19,762 nt of DNA from NCBI GenBank assembly GCA_044450785.1, contig JBIOJM010000179.1:1-19762 (forward strand), written 5' to 3'. Below, one piece after another: positions 8,970-16,852 of this stretch (its first letter is position 1; each line of letters begins with the position of its first letter). Source of the stretch: JBIOJM01 sp044450785 (GTDB taxonomy: Bacteria; Planctomycetota; Planctomycetia; Isosphaerales; Isosphaeraceae). Made by a program: the position numbers and the translations under genes. The notes under the pieces are model-generated. The model made no database searches, was not told the origin of the DNA, and saw nothing but the letters and a program-made list of their open reading frames with translations.

Positions 8970-9416
8970 GCTCGGATCTCCCGTGGTGTCCCAGGATCGT
9001 TGCCAAGACGCCGAGCTCCTCGCCAGAGCCCGCCGGCCTGTGCTGGTCCCTCGCCAAATCCCCCGAGGTGGTGTTCCGCCGCCTGATCGACCCGTCTATC
9101 GTGACGCGATCGCGACTCATAAGTAAGCCCCGAACAGGTTTTTTTTCCCCGACAGTTCGCTCAATAGGCGGTCATTTGAAGATTTTCAAAAATCTTCCTG
9201 TTTTTTTAAAGATTTTGCTTGAATTGACCCAGTGCGAGTTCAAATAATCTTCTCCGTGATATCGGTGGAGGTCCGATCCGGGCCCGGAGGTGCCGGCAAA
9301 CGCCGCTGGTTCAAGGCGGTCGTGGGGCTGCCGCCCGGTGGGCTGAGGTCGTGGTTCGGGAGCGTCGCGGGCATTCGCGTACGTGACGAGGTTCATCGTA
9401 ACTGGAGACGAGGTTC
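8970..9416. promoter_or_regulatory. Gene-free divergent intergenic region (447 bp)
   Basis: No convincing coding region was found here; ORFs crossing it are shadows. It separates the minus-strand CHAT gene from the first gene of the plus-strand cluster, so promoters for both should lie inside it. The segment 9120-9255 is clearly AT-richer than its surroundings, with T-runs at about 9139-9146 and 9201-9207, a palindrome at 9178-9197 and repeated AAGATTTT at 9179-9186 and 9209-9216 (30-base spacing). A possible plus-strand promoter is TTGAAT (9219-9224), an 18-base spacer, and AATAAT (9243-9248). The promoter call is by eye and weak; the status as a divergent regulatory region is much firmer. 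Confidence 0.55.
9178..9197. repeat. AT-rich near-perfect palindrome, candidate operator or hairpin
   Basis: GAAGATTTTCAAAAATCTTC has nine-base arms that are perfect inverted complements around a central CA. On the plus strand it is followed by CTG and seven T, so as RNA it could also act as a weak intrinsic terminator or leader hairpin. No plus-strand gene ends before it, so an operator in the divergent promoter region is the more natural reading. Confidence 0.6.
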
Positions 9417-9418
9417 AT
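9385..9418 (+). repeat. 12-bp direct repeat covering the translation start of the PfpI gene
   Basis: GACGAGGTTCAT occurs at 9385-9396 and 9407-9418, spaced 22 bases apart. The second copy carries the GAGG ribosome-binding sequence and the first two bases of the ATG at 9417. The first copy ends in ATC and cannot start the gene. It may be a duplicated initiation region or a binding site spanning two helical turns. Confidence 0.85.
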
Positions 9419-11018
9419 GAAAGGCGAGCCGCTCAAGGGCAAGAAAGTTGCAATCCTCGTGGAGAACGAGTACGTTCCCGCCGAGATCGCCGCGTATCGG
9501 AGCCAATTCGGGGCGCTCGGGGCCGAGGTCCACTTCATGTCCCGGCTCTGGGGCCAACCGAAGTCAACATTCGTCAGCGACGTGGACGACTACAAGGGGG
9601 GCCTGCAAGCGTCGCGCGACTATCTCGAGACGATGGAAGTGAACGTCGACTTCGAGAAGGTCAACCTCGACGACTACGCCGCCGTCGTGATGGCGGCCAA
9701 CTACACCAGCGTGAGGCTCCGCTACTTCGAGCCGCCGCCCGGCCAGACGATCAGCGCGGACATGGTACGGTCGGCGCCGGCGGTCCGGTTCTTTGCCCGG
9801 GCGATGCGGAACCCGCGGATTGTCAAGGGGGCGCTCTGCCACGGGCTCTGGATCCTCACGCCCAACCCCGAACTGCTGGCGGGCCGCAAGGTGATCTGCC
9901 ACGAGGTCGTCCTGGCCGACGTCAACAACGCCGGCGGCCTCTACACCACCTCGCCGACCAACGTCGTCGTCGACGGCGACCTCGTCACCGGCCGATCCTA
10001 CAAGGAGGCCGCCGCCCTCGCCGACGCGATCGCCGAGCAGGTCGTCCGGCTCGAGCAGGAGCGGCAGAAGGCGCCCGCCGCTCGCCCGGACGTCGCCGCG
10101 GGCCAGTCGCCGGCCACGCCGGCCGCGGGGAAGACCAAGCGCGTCCTGATCGTACTGTCGGATTGGGGCTACTGGGGCGAGGAGTTGCTTGGCCCGCTGG
10201 AGACTTTGGTCGCTGCCGGCTACAAAATCGATTTCGCCACGCCGACCGGCAAGCGGCCCAAGGCGCTCTCCGCCAGCATGGACCCCGAGTTCGTGGATCC
10301 CCCGCTGAACCGCCCCGTGACGACCGAGGAAGTGGCCCGCAAGGTCCGGGAGATCGACGACACCTCGCCCGGCCGCTCGGAGCGCTCCAAGTGGCTCGAC
10401 AACCCGATCAGCCTCAAGGAGCTCATGCCCCAGCGCCCGTACTGGAGCGACTCGAGCTTCGTCCGCAAGATGGAAGCCTACAACCGGGCCCTCGACGCCG
10501 TCCAGCCGAAGCTGGCCGTTTACGACACGATCGTCCTGGTCGGCGGCAGCGGGCCGATGCTGGACATGGTCAACAACCAGCGCGTGCATGACCTGATCCT
10601 CAGCTTTTACCGCGCGGGCAAGCCGGTCGCGGCCGAGTGCTATGGAGTCGCCTGCCTGGCCTTCGCGCGCAGCACCGAGGACCGCAAGAGCATCATCTGG
10701 GGCAAGCACGTCACGGGCCACTGCCTCGAGTACGACTACCAGGCCGGGACGGGGTTCGAGGGGCAGCACGCGGTCGACGGCAGCAACACGGGCTTCGGCA
10801 ACGGCTACATCGACTTCGGCCCGCCGTTCTACACGTTGGAGTACATCCTTCGCGACGCGACCGGGCCCGACGGCGCGTACATCGGCAATTTCGGCCACGC
10901 GACCTCGGTGATCGTCGACTACCCGTTCGTCACGGGTCGTTCGACCCCTGATGCCTACCTCACCGGGCAGAAGCTGGTCGAGGTGCTGGAGCAGGGTCTC
11001 TTGCGTTACGGGTGGTGA
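9417..11018 (+). CDS. Tandem DJ-1/PfpI-family protein (two class I glutamine amidotransferase-like domains)
   Basis: The 533 residues hold two DJ-1/PfpI domains in tandem. The first (about 9-215) begins KKVAILVENEYVPAE and has the nucleophile-elbow cysteine followed by His in GALCHGLW (Cys141, His142), as in PfpI peptidases. An Ala/Pro-rich linker (about 216-238) leads to a second, longer domain (about 240-533). That domain starts RVLIVLSDWGYWGEEL and has its own elbow cysteine in AECYGVACLAF (Cys408). Family members are peptidases, deglycases/glyoxalases, isonitrile hydratases or chaperones, so the reaction cannot be fixed from sequence. It is the first gene of the plus-strand run, 50 bases before the ThDP enzyme gene, which suggests co-transcription. 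The ATG at 9417 has GAGG just upstream. Most family members have one domain of about 170-230 residues, so this double form is uncommon. Confidence 0.85.
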   Translation: MKGEPLKGKKVAILVENEYVPAEIAAYRSQFGALGAEVHFMSRLWGQPKSTFVSDVDDYKGGLQASRDYLETMEVNVDFEKVNLDDYAAVVMAANYTSVRLRYFEPPPGQTISADMVRSAPAVRFFARAMRNPRIVKGALCHGLWILTPNPELLAGRKVICHEVVLADVNNAGGLYTTSPTNVVVDGDLVTGRSYKEAAALADAIAEQVVRLEQERQKAPAARPDVAAGQSPATPAAGKTKRVLIVLSDWGYWGEELLGPLETLVAAGYKIDFATPTGKRPKALSASMDPEFVDPPLNRPVTTEEVARKVREIDDTSPGRSERSKWLDNPISLKELMPQRPYWSDSSFVRKMEAYNRALDAVQPKLAVYDTIVLVGGSGPMLDMVNNQRVHDLILSFYRAGKPVAAECYGVACLAFARSTEDRKSIIWGKHVTGHCLEYDYQAGTGFEGQHAVDGSNTGFGNGYIDFGPPFYTLEYILRDATGPDGAYIGNFGHATSVIVDYPFVTGRSTPDAYLTGQKLVEVLEQGLLRYGW

Positions 11019-11068
11019 CCGGGTGTCCCGAGCCCTCCGACAAAAACGTGGTTTAGACGGGGTCTTCC

Positions 11069-12775
11069 ATGGCTGCAAAGACGGGTCACGAGGCTGTTGT
11101 CGAGCAGTTGCTGGCCGACGGTTTCACTCACATCTTCGGCAACCCCGGGACGTCGGAGGAGGGGCTGCTCGACGCGATCGAGCGGCGTCCCGAGCTGAAG
11201 TACGTCCTGACGCTCCAGGAATCGGTCGCGGTCCTGGCGGCCGATGGCTATGCCCGCGCCACAAATCGGCCGACCGCGGTGCAGATCCACAGTACTCCGG
11301 GCCTGGGCAACGCGATTGGGGCCCTTTATCAGGCCAACCGCGGGCACTCGCCCCTGGTCGTCATCGGCGGCGACGCCGGCATCCGCTACCAGGCCATGGA
11401 CGCCCAGATGGCCGGCGACCTGGTCGCCATGGCCAAACCCGTGACCAAGTGGTCGACGATGGTCCAGGACCCAGCCTCGGTGCTGCGAGTCCTGCGCCGG
11501 GCCATCAAGATCGCGGCCACCCCGCCGCGCGGCCCGGTCTACGTCTGCCTGCCGGTGGACGTGCTCGACCTTCCCGCCGCGGAGGAAGTCTACCCCACCT
11601 CGATCCCCTCGACGCGAGTTGTTCCCGACGACCAGGCTCTTGCCCGGATCGCCGCGCTGCTCGCCTCGGCCCACAAGCCGATGATCTTCATCGGCGACGG
11701 GATCGCCGAGTCCGAGGCGAACGAGGAGCTTACCCAGGTGGCCGAGCTGCTGGGCGCCGAGGTATGGGGCGCGGATACGGGCGAGGTCAACATGGCCTTC
11801 GGCCACCCGCTGTTCCAAGGCATGACCGGCCATATGTTCGGCTATGACAGCCTTCCCATCACACGAAAGGGAGACGTCAACCTCGTTTGCGGGACCTACA
11901 TGCTGCCGGAGGTGTTTCCCGAGCTGGGCGACATCTTCGAGCCCGGGGCCAGGACGATCCACATCGACTTGAATGCCTACGAGATCGGCAAGAACCACCC
12001 TGTCGACATCGGGCTGGTGAGCGACCCGAAGCTCACCCTGGGGCTGCTGGCAGAACGGCTCAAGGCCACGATGGCGCCCGGCCAGGCGCAAGCCGCCCGG
12101 GCGCGCACCGAGGAGATCGGGCGGACCAAGCGGGCCAGAGACGACCCCGCGCGGGAGAGGGACCGGGCCGCGCGCGAAGCGGTTCCCCTGGCGTTTTCCC
12201 GGTTCGCGGAGGAGCTGGCCAGGCAGCTTAAGGGCGACGCGATCATCTTCGACGAGGCGCTCACGAACTCGCCTCCCGTGACCCGGTACATCGACGTGAG
12301 CCGTCCGCGGAGCTACTTCCTGACCCGGGGCGGCTCTCTCGGGGTGGGGATTCCCGGAGCGATCGGGGCGAAGCTCGCGAATCCCCACAAGACGGTCGTC
12401 GGCATCATCGGTGACGGCGGCGCCATGTACACGATCCAGGCGCTCTGGACGGCGGTCCGGCACGACCTCGATGTGAAATTCGTGATCTGCAACAACCGGT
12501 CCTACCGGCTCCTGCAAATCAACCTGCTGGCTTACTGGAAGGAGCGTGGACTGGAGCCTCACCCGCATCCGCTCAGCTTCGACCTGTCCAAGCCGGAGCT
12601 TCACTTTGACCAGATCGCCCGGAGCTATGGCATTGCCGCCGCGCGCGTTGAGCGACCCGCGGAGGTCGAACCCGCAATCCGGCAAATGCTCGAACATAAG
12701 GGCCCATTCCTCGTTGACGTCGCGCTTGAAGGGGAGGTCCATCCCGAGTTGATCGGGGTCCGGTGTGGACAATGA
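11069..12775 (+). CDS. Thiamine-diphosphate-dependent enzyme, benzoylformate decarboxylase-like
   Basis: This 568-residue protein has the full three-domain layout of the acetolactate synthase/benzoylformate decarboxylase superfamily. The N-terminal Pyr domain has FGNPGTSEEG and the ThDP-activating glutamate in TLQESVAV (Glu51). QIHSTPGLGNAIGAL matches the benzoylformate decarboxylase segment carrying its active-site His70 (here His74). The C-terminal PP domain has the ThDP/Mg motif GDGG at 448-451 ending in NN at 475-476. The neighbouring IQALWTAVRHDL also resembles benzoylformate decarboxylase. I do not see an equivalent of the second active-site histidine (His281 in that enzyme); the region reads GTYMLPEVFPELG. 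A 2-oxoacid decarboxylase or carboligase is the likely activity, with an unknown substrate. It lies 50 bases after the PfpI gene and 93 bases before a SnoaL-like gene. Confidence 0.88.
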   Translation: MAAKTGHEAVVEQLLADGFTHIFGNPGTSEEGLLDAIERRPELKYVLTLQESVAVLAADGYARATNRPTAVQIHSTPGLGNAIGALYQANRGHSPLVVIGGDAGIRYQAMDAQMAGDLVAMAKPVTKWSTMVQDPASVLRVLRRAIKIAATPPRGPVYVCLPVDVLDLPAAEEVYPTSIPSTRVVPDDQALARIAALLASAHKPMIFIGDGIAESEANEELTQVAELLGAEVWGADTGEVNMAFGHPLFQGMTGHMFGYDSLPITRKGDVNLVCGTYMLPEVFPELGDIFEPGARTIHIDLNAYEIGKNHPVDIGLVSDPKLTLGLLAERLKATMAPGQAQAARARTEEIGRTKRARDDPARERDRAAREAVPLAFSRFAEELARQLKGDAIIFDEALTNSPPVTRYIDVSRPRSYFLTRGGSLGVGIPGAIGAKLANPHKTVVGIIGDGGAMYTIQALWTAVRHDLDVKFVICNNRSYRLLQINLLAYWKERGLEPHPHPLSFDLSKPELHFDQIARSYGIAAARVERPAEVEPAIRQMLEHKGPFLVDVALEGEVHPELIGVRCGQ

Positions 12776-12868
12776 GAAGGTAGAATGGAATTCATTCCGT
12801 TGCTTTTAGAAGACGGTGAAAGCAGCAACTGTGGACCGTCGCGGAGACTTAGCCTCGCGGAGAGACCT

Positions 12869-13321
12869 ATGACCGAGCAGGCAGCACCGACCAAGAAACA
12901 AATCGACGAGTTCGTCGCGGCCTGGTTCCGAGCGCTGGACTTTCACGTCCCGGTCGAAGAGGCGGCAGCGCTCCTTGCCGACCGGGACCTTCACATGGAA
13001 TTTCCGGATGGTGACATCAGGGATTTCGCCAGTTTCAAGAAATGGTACGATCGTGTGACGAACCTCTTCTTCGATGAGAACCACAACGTCCAGAGCGTGC
13101 AGGCAAACATCAGCGGCGACCAGGCCGTGCTCGACATCGTGGTCGGCTGGCAGGCGAGCTGGTGGGAGCCGCCGGCCGCCAAGAGCAAACGTGTCTCCAT
13201 GGATGCCACGCAGCGCTGGACCGTGCGACGATCGACGAAGAACCGCTATGGGCTGGAGATCGTCACCTACAACGCGACGGTGGAGCCGTTCAAGTACGCC
13301 CCCGGCTTTGCCTCGTTATAG
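12869..13321 (+). CDS. SnoaL/NTF2-like protein
   Basis: From the ATG at 12869 this encodes 150 residues with an NTF2-like pattern. It has an N-terminal amphipathic helix (KKQIDEFVAAWFRAL), a segment LADRDLHMEFPDG, then beta strands ending in RYGLEIVTYNATVEPF. The start at 12869 is preferred because GGAGAG lies about five bases upstream and MTEQ is a typical family start. An in-frame ATG at 12785, nine bases after the ThDP gene stop and preceded by GAGAAGG, would add 28 residues with no family resemblance. The SnoaL/NTF2 fold binds small hydrophobic molecules and catalyses cyclisation, isomerisation or dehydration in many pathways, so the exact role is unknown. It is more divergent than the other SnoaL genes here and lacks their PTGK-like loop. 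Confidence 0.75.
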   Translation: MTEQAAPTKKQIDEFVAAWFRALDFHVPVEEAAALLADRDLHMEFPDGDIRDFASFKKWYDRVTNLFFDENHNVQSVQANISGDQAVLDIVVGWQASWWEPPAAKSKRVSMDATQRWTVRRSTKNRYGLEIVTYNATVEPFKYAPGFASL

Positions 13322-13387
13322 AGTCTCCAGCCGGCGCGGCTGTTGGCACGAATCAGCAGAAGATCATTCAATCCAAGGCAACCCACC

Positions 13388-14257
13388 ATGGCGACGCCAG
13401 AAGAACACAAAACCCTCACCATTCGCTATTACGGTGAGCTGATGAGCCAGGGCGACCTGTCCTTCGTGGACAAGTACATGGCGCCTGAGTTCGAGTTTTC
13501 CAACCCGACGCATCCCGACCCGTACCGGGGCCAGGAATTCAAGGACCTGGTCACCATGCTCCGGGGCGCTTTCCCCGATGTGCACTTCACGATCGAGCAC
13601 CTTCTGGCCGACCGCGATACGGTTGTCGGGCACTGGACGGCGCGCGGGACGCATACCGGGACCCCGCTGCACACGATCCGCGGCGAGATCCCCGCTCGCG
13701 GTCGTGCGTTCGTCATCGATGGGATGTCGTGGCTGCGGTTCGCCGGCGGCAAGTTCGTGGAGGCGCGAATCAATGAGGACACTCTCGGCTTGCTCCAGCA
13801 GATCGGCGCATTGCCAGCACCCGGTCCCGAACCCGCGCCGACCTCGACCCAGGAGAACCAGGCCCTCGTCGGGCGGTACTTCAATGAGCTGATGAACCAG
13901 GGAAGGCTGGAGATCATTCCCGAGATCATGGCTTCCACGCTGGCGTTCCGCATCCCCACCCTCCCCGAGGCCATCCGCGGCCACGACGGGATGAGGGGGT
14001 TCGTCACCGGACTGCGGACCGGCTTCCCAGACCTTAAGTTCACTGTCGAGCGGCAGATCGCCGAGGGCGACAAGGTGGCCGCACGCTGGTTCATCGCAGG
14101 GACCCACAACGGCGTCTTCCTCGGGATGCCCGCCACGGGGCACACGATCCAGGACCAAGGGGTCGACCTCTTCATCATCGCCGGCGGCAAGATTGCCGAG
14201 GTATGGGTCAACGAGAACGACCTGGGGCTGCTGAGACAGCTCGGGGCGTTCGCCTAG
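13388..14257 (+). CDS. Fused double SnoaL-like polyketide/ester cyclase
   Basis: The 289-residue protein consists of two SnoaL-like domains joined by a Pro-rich linker (LPAPGPEPAPTS). Domain 1 (about 5-143) has LTIRYYGELMSQGDLSFVDKY, FPDVHFTIEHLLADRD and ARGTHTGTPLHTI. Domain 2 (about 155-289) has ALVGRYFNELMNQGRLEII, FPDLKFTVERQIAEGDKV and AGTHNGVFLGMPATGHTI, ending DNLGL-like in ENDLGLLRQLGAFA. Both carry the usual 'xGD...AFPD...IAEGD...GTHxG' pattern of SnoaL-type ester cyclases. The ATG at 13388 is chosen; a TTG at 13343 would extend the frame by 15 poorly conserved residues. It lies 66 bases after the previous SnoaL gene. A two-domain single chain mimics the usual SnoaL homodimer or offers two different pockets. 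The substrate is unknown. Confidence 0.85.
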   Translation: MATPEEHKTLTIRYYGELMSQGDLSFVDKYMAPEFEFSNPTHPDPYRGQEFKDLVTMLRGAFPDVHFTIEHLLADRDTVVGHWTARGTHTGTPLHTIRGEIPARGRAFVIDGMSWLRFAGGKFVEARINEDTLGLLQQIGALPAPGPEPAPTSTQENQALVGRYFNELMNQGRLEIIPEIMASTLAFRIPTLPEAIRGHDGMRGFVTGLRTGFPDLKFTVERQIAEGDKVAARWFIAGTHNGVFLGMPATGHTIQDQGVDLFIIAGGKIAEVWVNENDLGLLRQLGAFA

Positions 14258-14330
14258 ACGAGCGCGTTGCTGGCTGTGAATGCAAGTATTTCGGACGATT
14301 CAGAATTTGGCAACAGGAAGCGAGGTGATC

Positions 14331-14750
14331 ATGTCCGCGCCGGAGAATAAAGCCTTGATTCAGCGCTTTTTCAAAGACGTCCTCAACCGAGGCGACCTGG
14401 CTGCATTAGACGACCTCTGCGCCGCCGGTTTCATCCTCGAGGCCCCTGGTATTCCGAACCAGCGAGGCCAATCCCAGGGGTTGCCGGCCCTGAAGGAGTG
14501 GATCACCTCCTACCGGACTGCCTTCCCGGACATCCGTTACGCGATTCTCAACACCGTCGCGGAGGACGCGATGATCGCAGTGGACTTTACAGCCTCGGGG
14601 ACCCAGCGGGGGGCCTTCGCCGGGGTCGCCCCGAGCGGGAAATCGGTCGAGGGTCACGAGCTCTGCTTTACCTACGTATCCGGCGGCAAGATCCAGCGGA
14701 TGCGGTTCTGCGATTATGGGGCCCCGATCGAGCAGCAGCTCCGGGGCTGA
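14331..14750 (+). CDS. SnoaL-like cyclase/isomerase-fold protein
   Basis: This is a 139-residue single-domain protein beginning MSAPENKALIQRFFKDVLNRGDL. FPDIRYAILNTVAEDAMI, GTQRGAFAGVAPSGKSVEG and a closing strand GGKIQRMRFCDYG follow, the usual order of SnoaL-like ester cyclase elements. The ATG at 14331 sits six to seven bases after GAGG (cgaggtgatcATG). An upstream in-frame ATG at 14280 would add 17 residues and is less likely. The start region closely resembles that of the next gene, and both proteins begin MSA-xNKA, so they look like paralogues from a tandem duplication. The probable role is ring closure, isomerisation or ligand binding in the cluster's pathway; the substrate is unknown. 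Confidence 0.85.
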   Translation: MSAPENKALIQRFFKDVLNRGDLAALDDLCAAGFILEAPGIPNQRGQSQGLPALKEWITSYRTAFPDIRYAILNTVAEDAMIAVDFTASGTQRGAFAGVAPSGKSVEGHELCFTYVSGGKIQRMRFCDYGAPIEQQLRG

Positions 14751-14800
14751 TCCATCGACGAGTCGAACCTGACCACCTTCCGATTGGAAAGGAGATGATC

Positions 14801-15217
14801 ATGTCTGCTGCGCAAAACAAGGCGACCCTACAACGCGTCTTCGAGGAGGCTTTCAACCAGAACAAGCTCGAGCTCATCGATGAGACCTACGCCGAGGACT
14901 ACGAATTCGACGCCCCACGGCTCGCCGGCCAGGCGGTCACCACGGGTCGTGAGGCGTTCAAGCGTCGAGTCCAGTCCTTCGCGGCGGCCTTCGGTGACGT
15001 CCATTACACGATCGAGAATGTCATCGCCGAGGGCGACTTGGTGGCCACGATCTTCACGTTCGGCGGTCTCCACCGCGCTGCGTTCGCCGGCTTCCCGCCA
15101 ACCAACCGGCGTGTTGACATAAAAGGCGTCCACTTCGCCCGGTTCGTCGACGGCAGGATCAAGAAGACATGGGCCGGCTTTACCGACATCGCGGAAGTCC
15201 TGGGTGGCCGGAAGTGA
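14801..15217 (+). CDS. SnoaL-like protein, paralogue of the preceding gene
   Basis: The 138-residue protein starts MSAAQNKATLQRVFEEAFNQNKLELI and contains VHYTIENVIAEGDLVATIF, GLHRAAFAGFPPTNRRVDI and GVHFARFVDGRIKKTW, the SnoaL-like pattern. AAGGAG stands about six bases before the ATG at 14801, a strong ribosome-binding site; the open frame extends upstream to 14498 but that part overlaps the preceding gene. In the GTxxG loop typical of the family, the Thr is replaced (GGLHRAAF), so ligand contacts may differ from its neighbour. It lies 50 bases after its paralogue and 39 bases before the CrtI-like gene. Confidence 0.85.
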   Translation: MSAAQNKATLQRVFEEAFNQNKLELIDETYAEDYEFDAPRLAGQAVTTGREAFKRRVQSFAAAFGDVHYTIENVIAEGDLVATIFTFGGLHRAAFAGFPPTNRRVDIKGVHFARFVDGRIKKTWAGFTDIAEVLGGRK

Positions 15218-15256
15218 TCTGACCGGCTTCGATCGCTCGCACCGAGAGCAGAGACC

Positions 15257-16852
15257 ATGGAATCGTACGACATCGTGGTGATCGGCAGCGGCCCCAACGC
15301 CTTGGTCTGCGCCGCCTACCTGGCCAAGGGGGGCTACAGCGTGCTGATCCTCGAGAGGAATGACCGCCCCGGCGGTGGTCTTCGCACCGAGGAGCTCACT
15401 GTGCCCGGTTTCCATCACGACGTCTACGCCGGCTTCCTCATCCTCTTCGCCATCTCGCAGCCCTATGCTGACCTGGGTGCGGAGCTCAAAGATCGCGGCC
15501 TCACGCTGCTGAACTCCAAATTCCCGGCGGGGGTCTCGTTGCCCGGTGGCGAGGCCGCCGTCCTCTCCACCGACATGGAGGCCAACATCGCCGCGGCCGA
15601 GCGCCTGGCGCCGGGCGACGGCGCCGCGTGGGCGCGGATGCTCCAGGAGCTGGGCCAGCAGGCTCCGCAGTTCTTCACGCTCTTGAAGACCGACCTGACC
15701 TCGCCGGAAGGGGCGGCTCTCTTCCGTGAGCTGATGCTGACCTCTGATGGTACGAGTCCGTCCCAGTTCGCCGCGGAATCTCTGCTCACCGCGCGAGACG
15801 TGCTCGAATCGACGTTTCGGTCGCCGGTCTGGCGCGGCCTGCTGGCTCCCTGGGTGCTGCATAGCGGCCATGGGCCCGAGGACGCCAACAGTGGCCTCTG
15901 GGTCCGGGTGTTCGGCATGGGGGCCCAGTCGGCGGGGCTGCCGGTCGGCGAGGGAGGGGCCGAGCGGATGGCGAGCTCGCTGGCCCGCTTGATCCAGGAC
16001 AACGGTGGCAAGATCTACACCGGGTCCACGGTGAGCCGCATCCTGCTCGAAGGCGGCAAGGCGGTCGGCGTGCGTACCGAGGCCGGCGAGGAATATCGCG
16101 CGCGCCGCGCCGTCATCGCCACCGCCAATCCGGATCAACTCTACCTCAAGCTGCTCGCCGACGCCGACATCGTGCCGCCCGTGCTCCGCCAGCGCGCCGG
16201 CAAATATCGCTATGGGCACAGCGTCTTCGTCGTCCACCTCGCTCTCTCGGAGCCGCCCCACTGGCACGACGAGCGGCTCGACGGTGTGACTTACACGCAC
16301 ATTATCTCCGGCCTCGACGGCGTCTCGCGCAACTACAACGAATCGACCCGGCGCCTGCTGCCGGCCGATCCGGTCATCGGAGTGGGGACTCCGACCACGC
16401 TCGACCGGTCGCGCGCGCCGGCGGGGAAGGCCGTCATGGTGCTGCAGGTCCTGGACGTGCCGTTCCAGCTCCACGGGGACGCCGCGGGTGAGATCGACGT
16501 GGGGGACGGCACCTGGACCGAAGACCTCAAGGAGCGGTTCGCAGACCGAGTGCTGCGAATCGCCGGCCGGCGAATCCCCAACCTGTCCCGCTCGATCCTG
16601 GGCCGATCCCTCATCAGCCCGCTCGACCTGTCTCGTTACAACTTGAATTGGACAGAAGGCGACCCGTACGGCGGATCTCACGCCATCGCCCAGAGCTACA
16701 TGTTCCGGCCGATGTGGGGGCAGGCGGGCTACTCGACCCCGGTGCCCGGCCTGACCATGATCGGCGCGGCGACTCACCCGGGGCTGGGCCTCGGCGGCGG
16801 CTCCGGCTACATCGTCGCCCAGCAGTTGCTCCGCCGCGGCCGCGCGGTCTGA
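15257..16852 (+). CDS. FAD-dependent oxidoreductase, phytoene desaturase (CrtI)/PYROXD2-like
   Basis: This 531-residue protein begins with a dinucleotide-binding fold: DIVVIGSGPNALVCAAYLAK (GxGxxN at about 10-15) and the ribose-binding Glu33 at the end of ILER. NDRPGGGLRTEEL follows, the second conserved stretch of CrtI-type amine-oxidase-like flavoproteins. Near the C-terminus (about 497-518) PGLTMIGAATHPGLGLGGGSG matches the FAD-closing motif of the family. CrtI enzymes desaturate or isomerise C-C bonds in carotenoids. The GPNALV variant of the N-terminal motif is more like the broader PYROXD2 group of unknown substrate. No carotenoid synthase or other carotenoid gene is nearby, so a carotenoid role is not supported. 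The ATG at 15257 has AGCAGAG a few bases before it. Confidence 0.88.
   Translation: MESYDIVVIGSGPNALVCAAYLAKGGYSVLILERNDRPGGGLRTEELTVPGFHHDVYAGFLILFAISQPYADLGAELKDRGLTLLNSKFPAGVSLPGGEAAVLSTDMEANIAAAERLAPGDGAAWARMLQELGQQAPQFFTLLKTDLTSPEGAALFRELMLTSDGTSPSQFAAESLLTARDVLESTFRSPVWRGLLAPWVLHSGHGPEDANSGLWVRVFGMGAQSAGLPVGEGGAERMASSLARLIQDNGGKIYTGSTVSRILLEGGKAVGVRTEAGEEYRARRAVIATANPDQLYLKLLADADIVPPVLRQRAGKYRYGHSVFVVHLALSEPPHWHDERLDGVTYTHIISGLDGVSRNYNESTRRLLPADPVIGVGTPTTLDRSRAPAGKAVMVLQVLDVPFQLHGDAAGEIDVGDGTWTEDLKERFADRVLRIAGRRIPNLSRSILGRSLISPLDLSRYNLNWTEGDPYGGSHAIAQSYMFRPMWGQAGYSTPVPGLTMIGAATHPGLGLGGGSGYIVAQQLLRRGRAV

Noticed and set aside
7503..9086. A 527-residue plus-strand open frame
   Set aside because: It is antisense to the CHAT and NTPase domains, where the minus strand shows conserved catalytic motifs.
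9383..10591. A 402-residue plus-strand frame overlapping the PfpI gene
   Set aside because: It is very rich in Arg, Gly, Ala and Pro with no motif, whereas the overlapping frame encodes recognisable DJ-1/PfpI domains.
9564..11078. A 504-residue minus-strand open frame
   Set aside because: It is antisense to the double PfpI gene and has only shadow-type composition.
11006..12772. A 588-residue minus-strand open frame
   Set aside because: It is antisense to the ThDP enzyme gene, which has all expected motifs. The translation is low-complexity and unrelated to any family I recognise.
15257..16852. A carotenoid biosynthesis locus, based on the CrtI-like gene
   Set aside because: No phytoene synthase or other carotenoid gene is near, and the N-terminal motif also fits the broader PYROXD2-like group.
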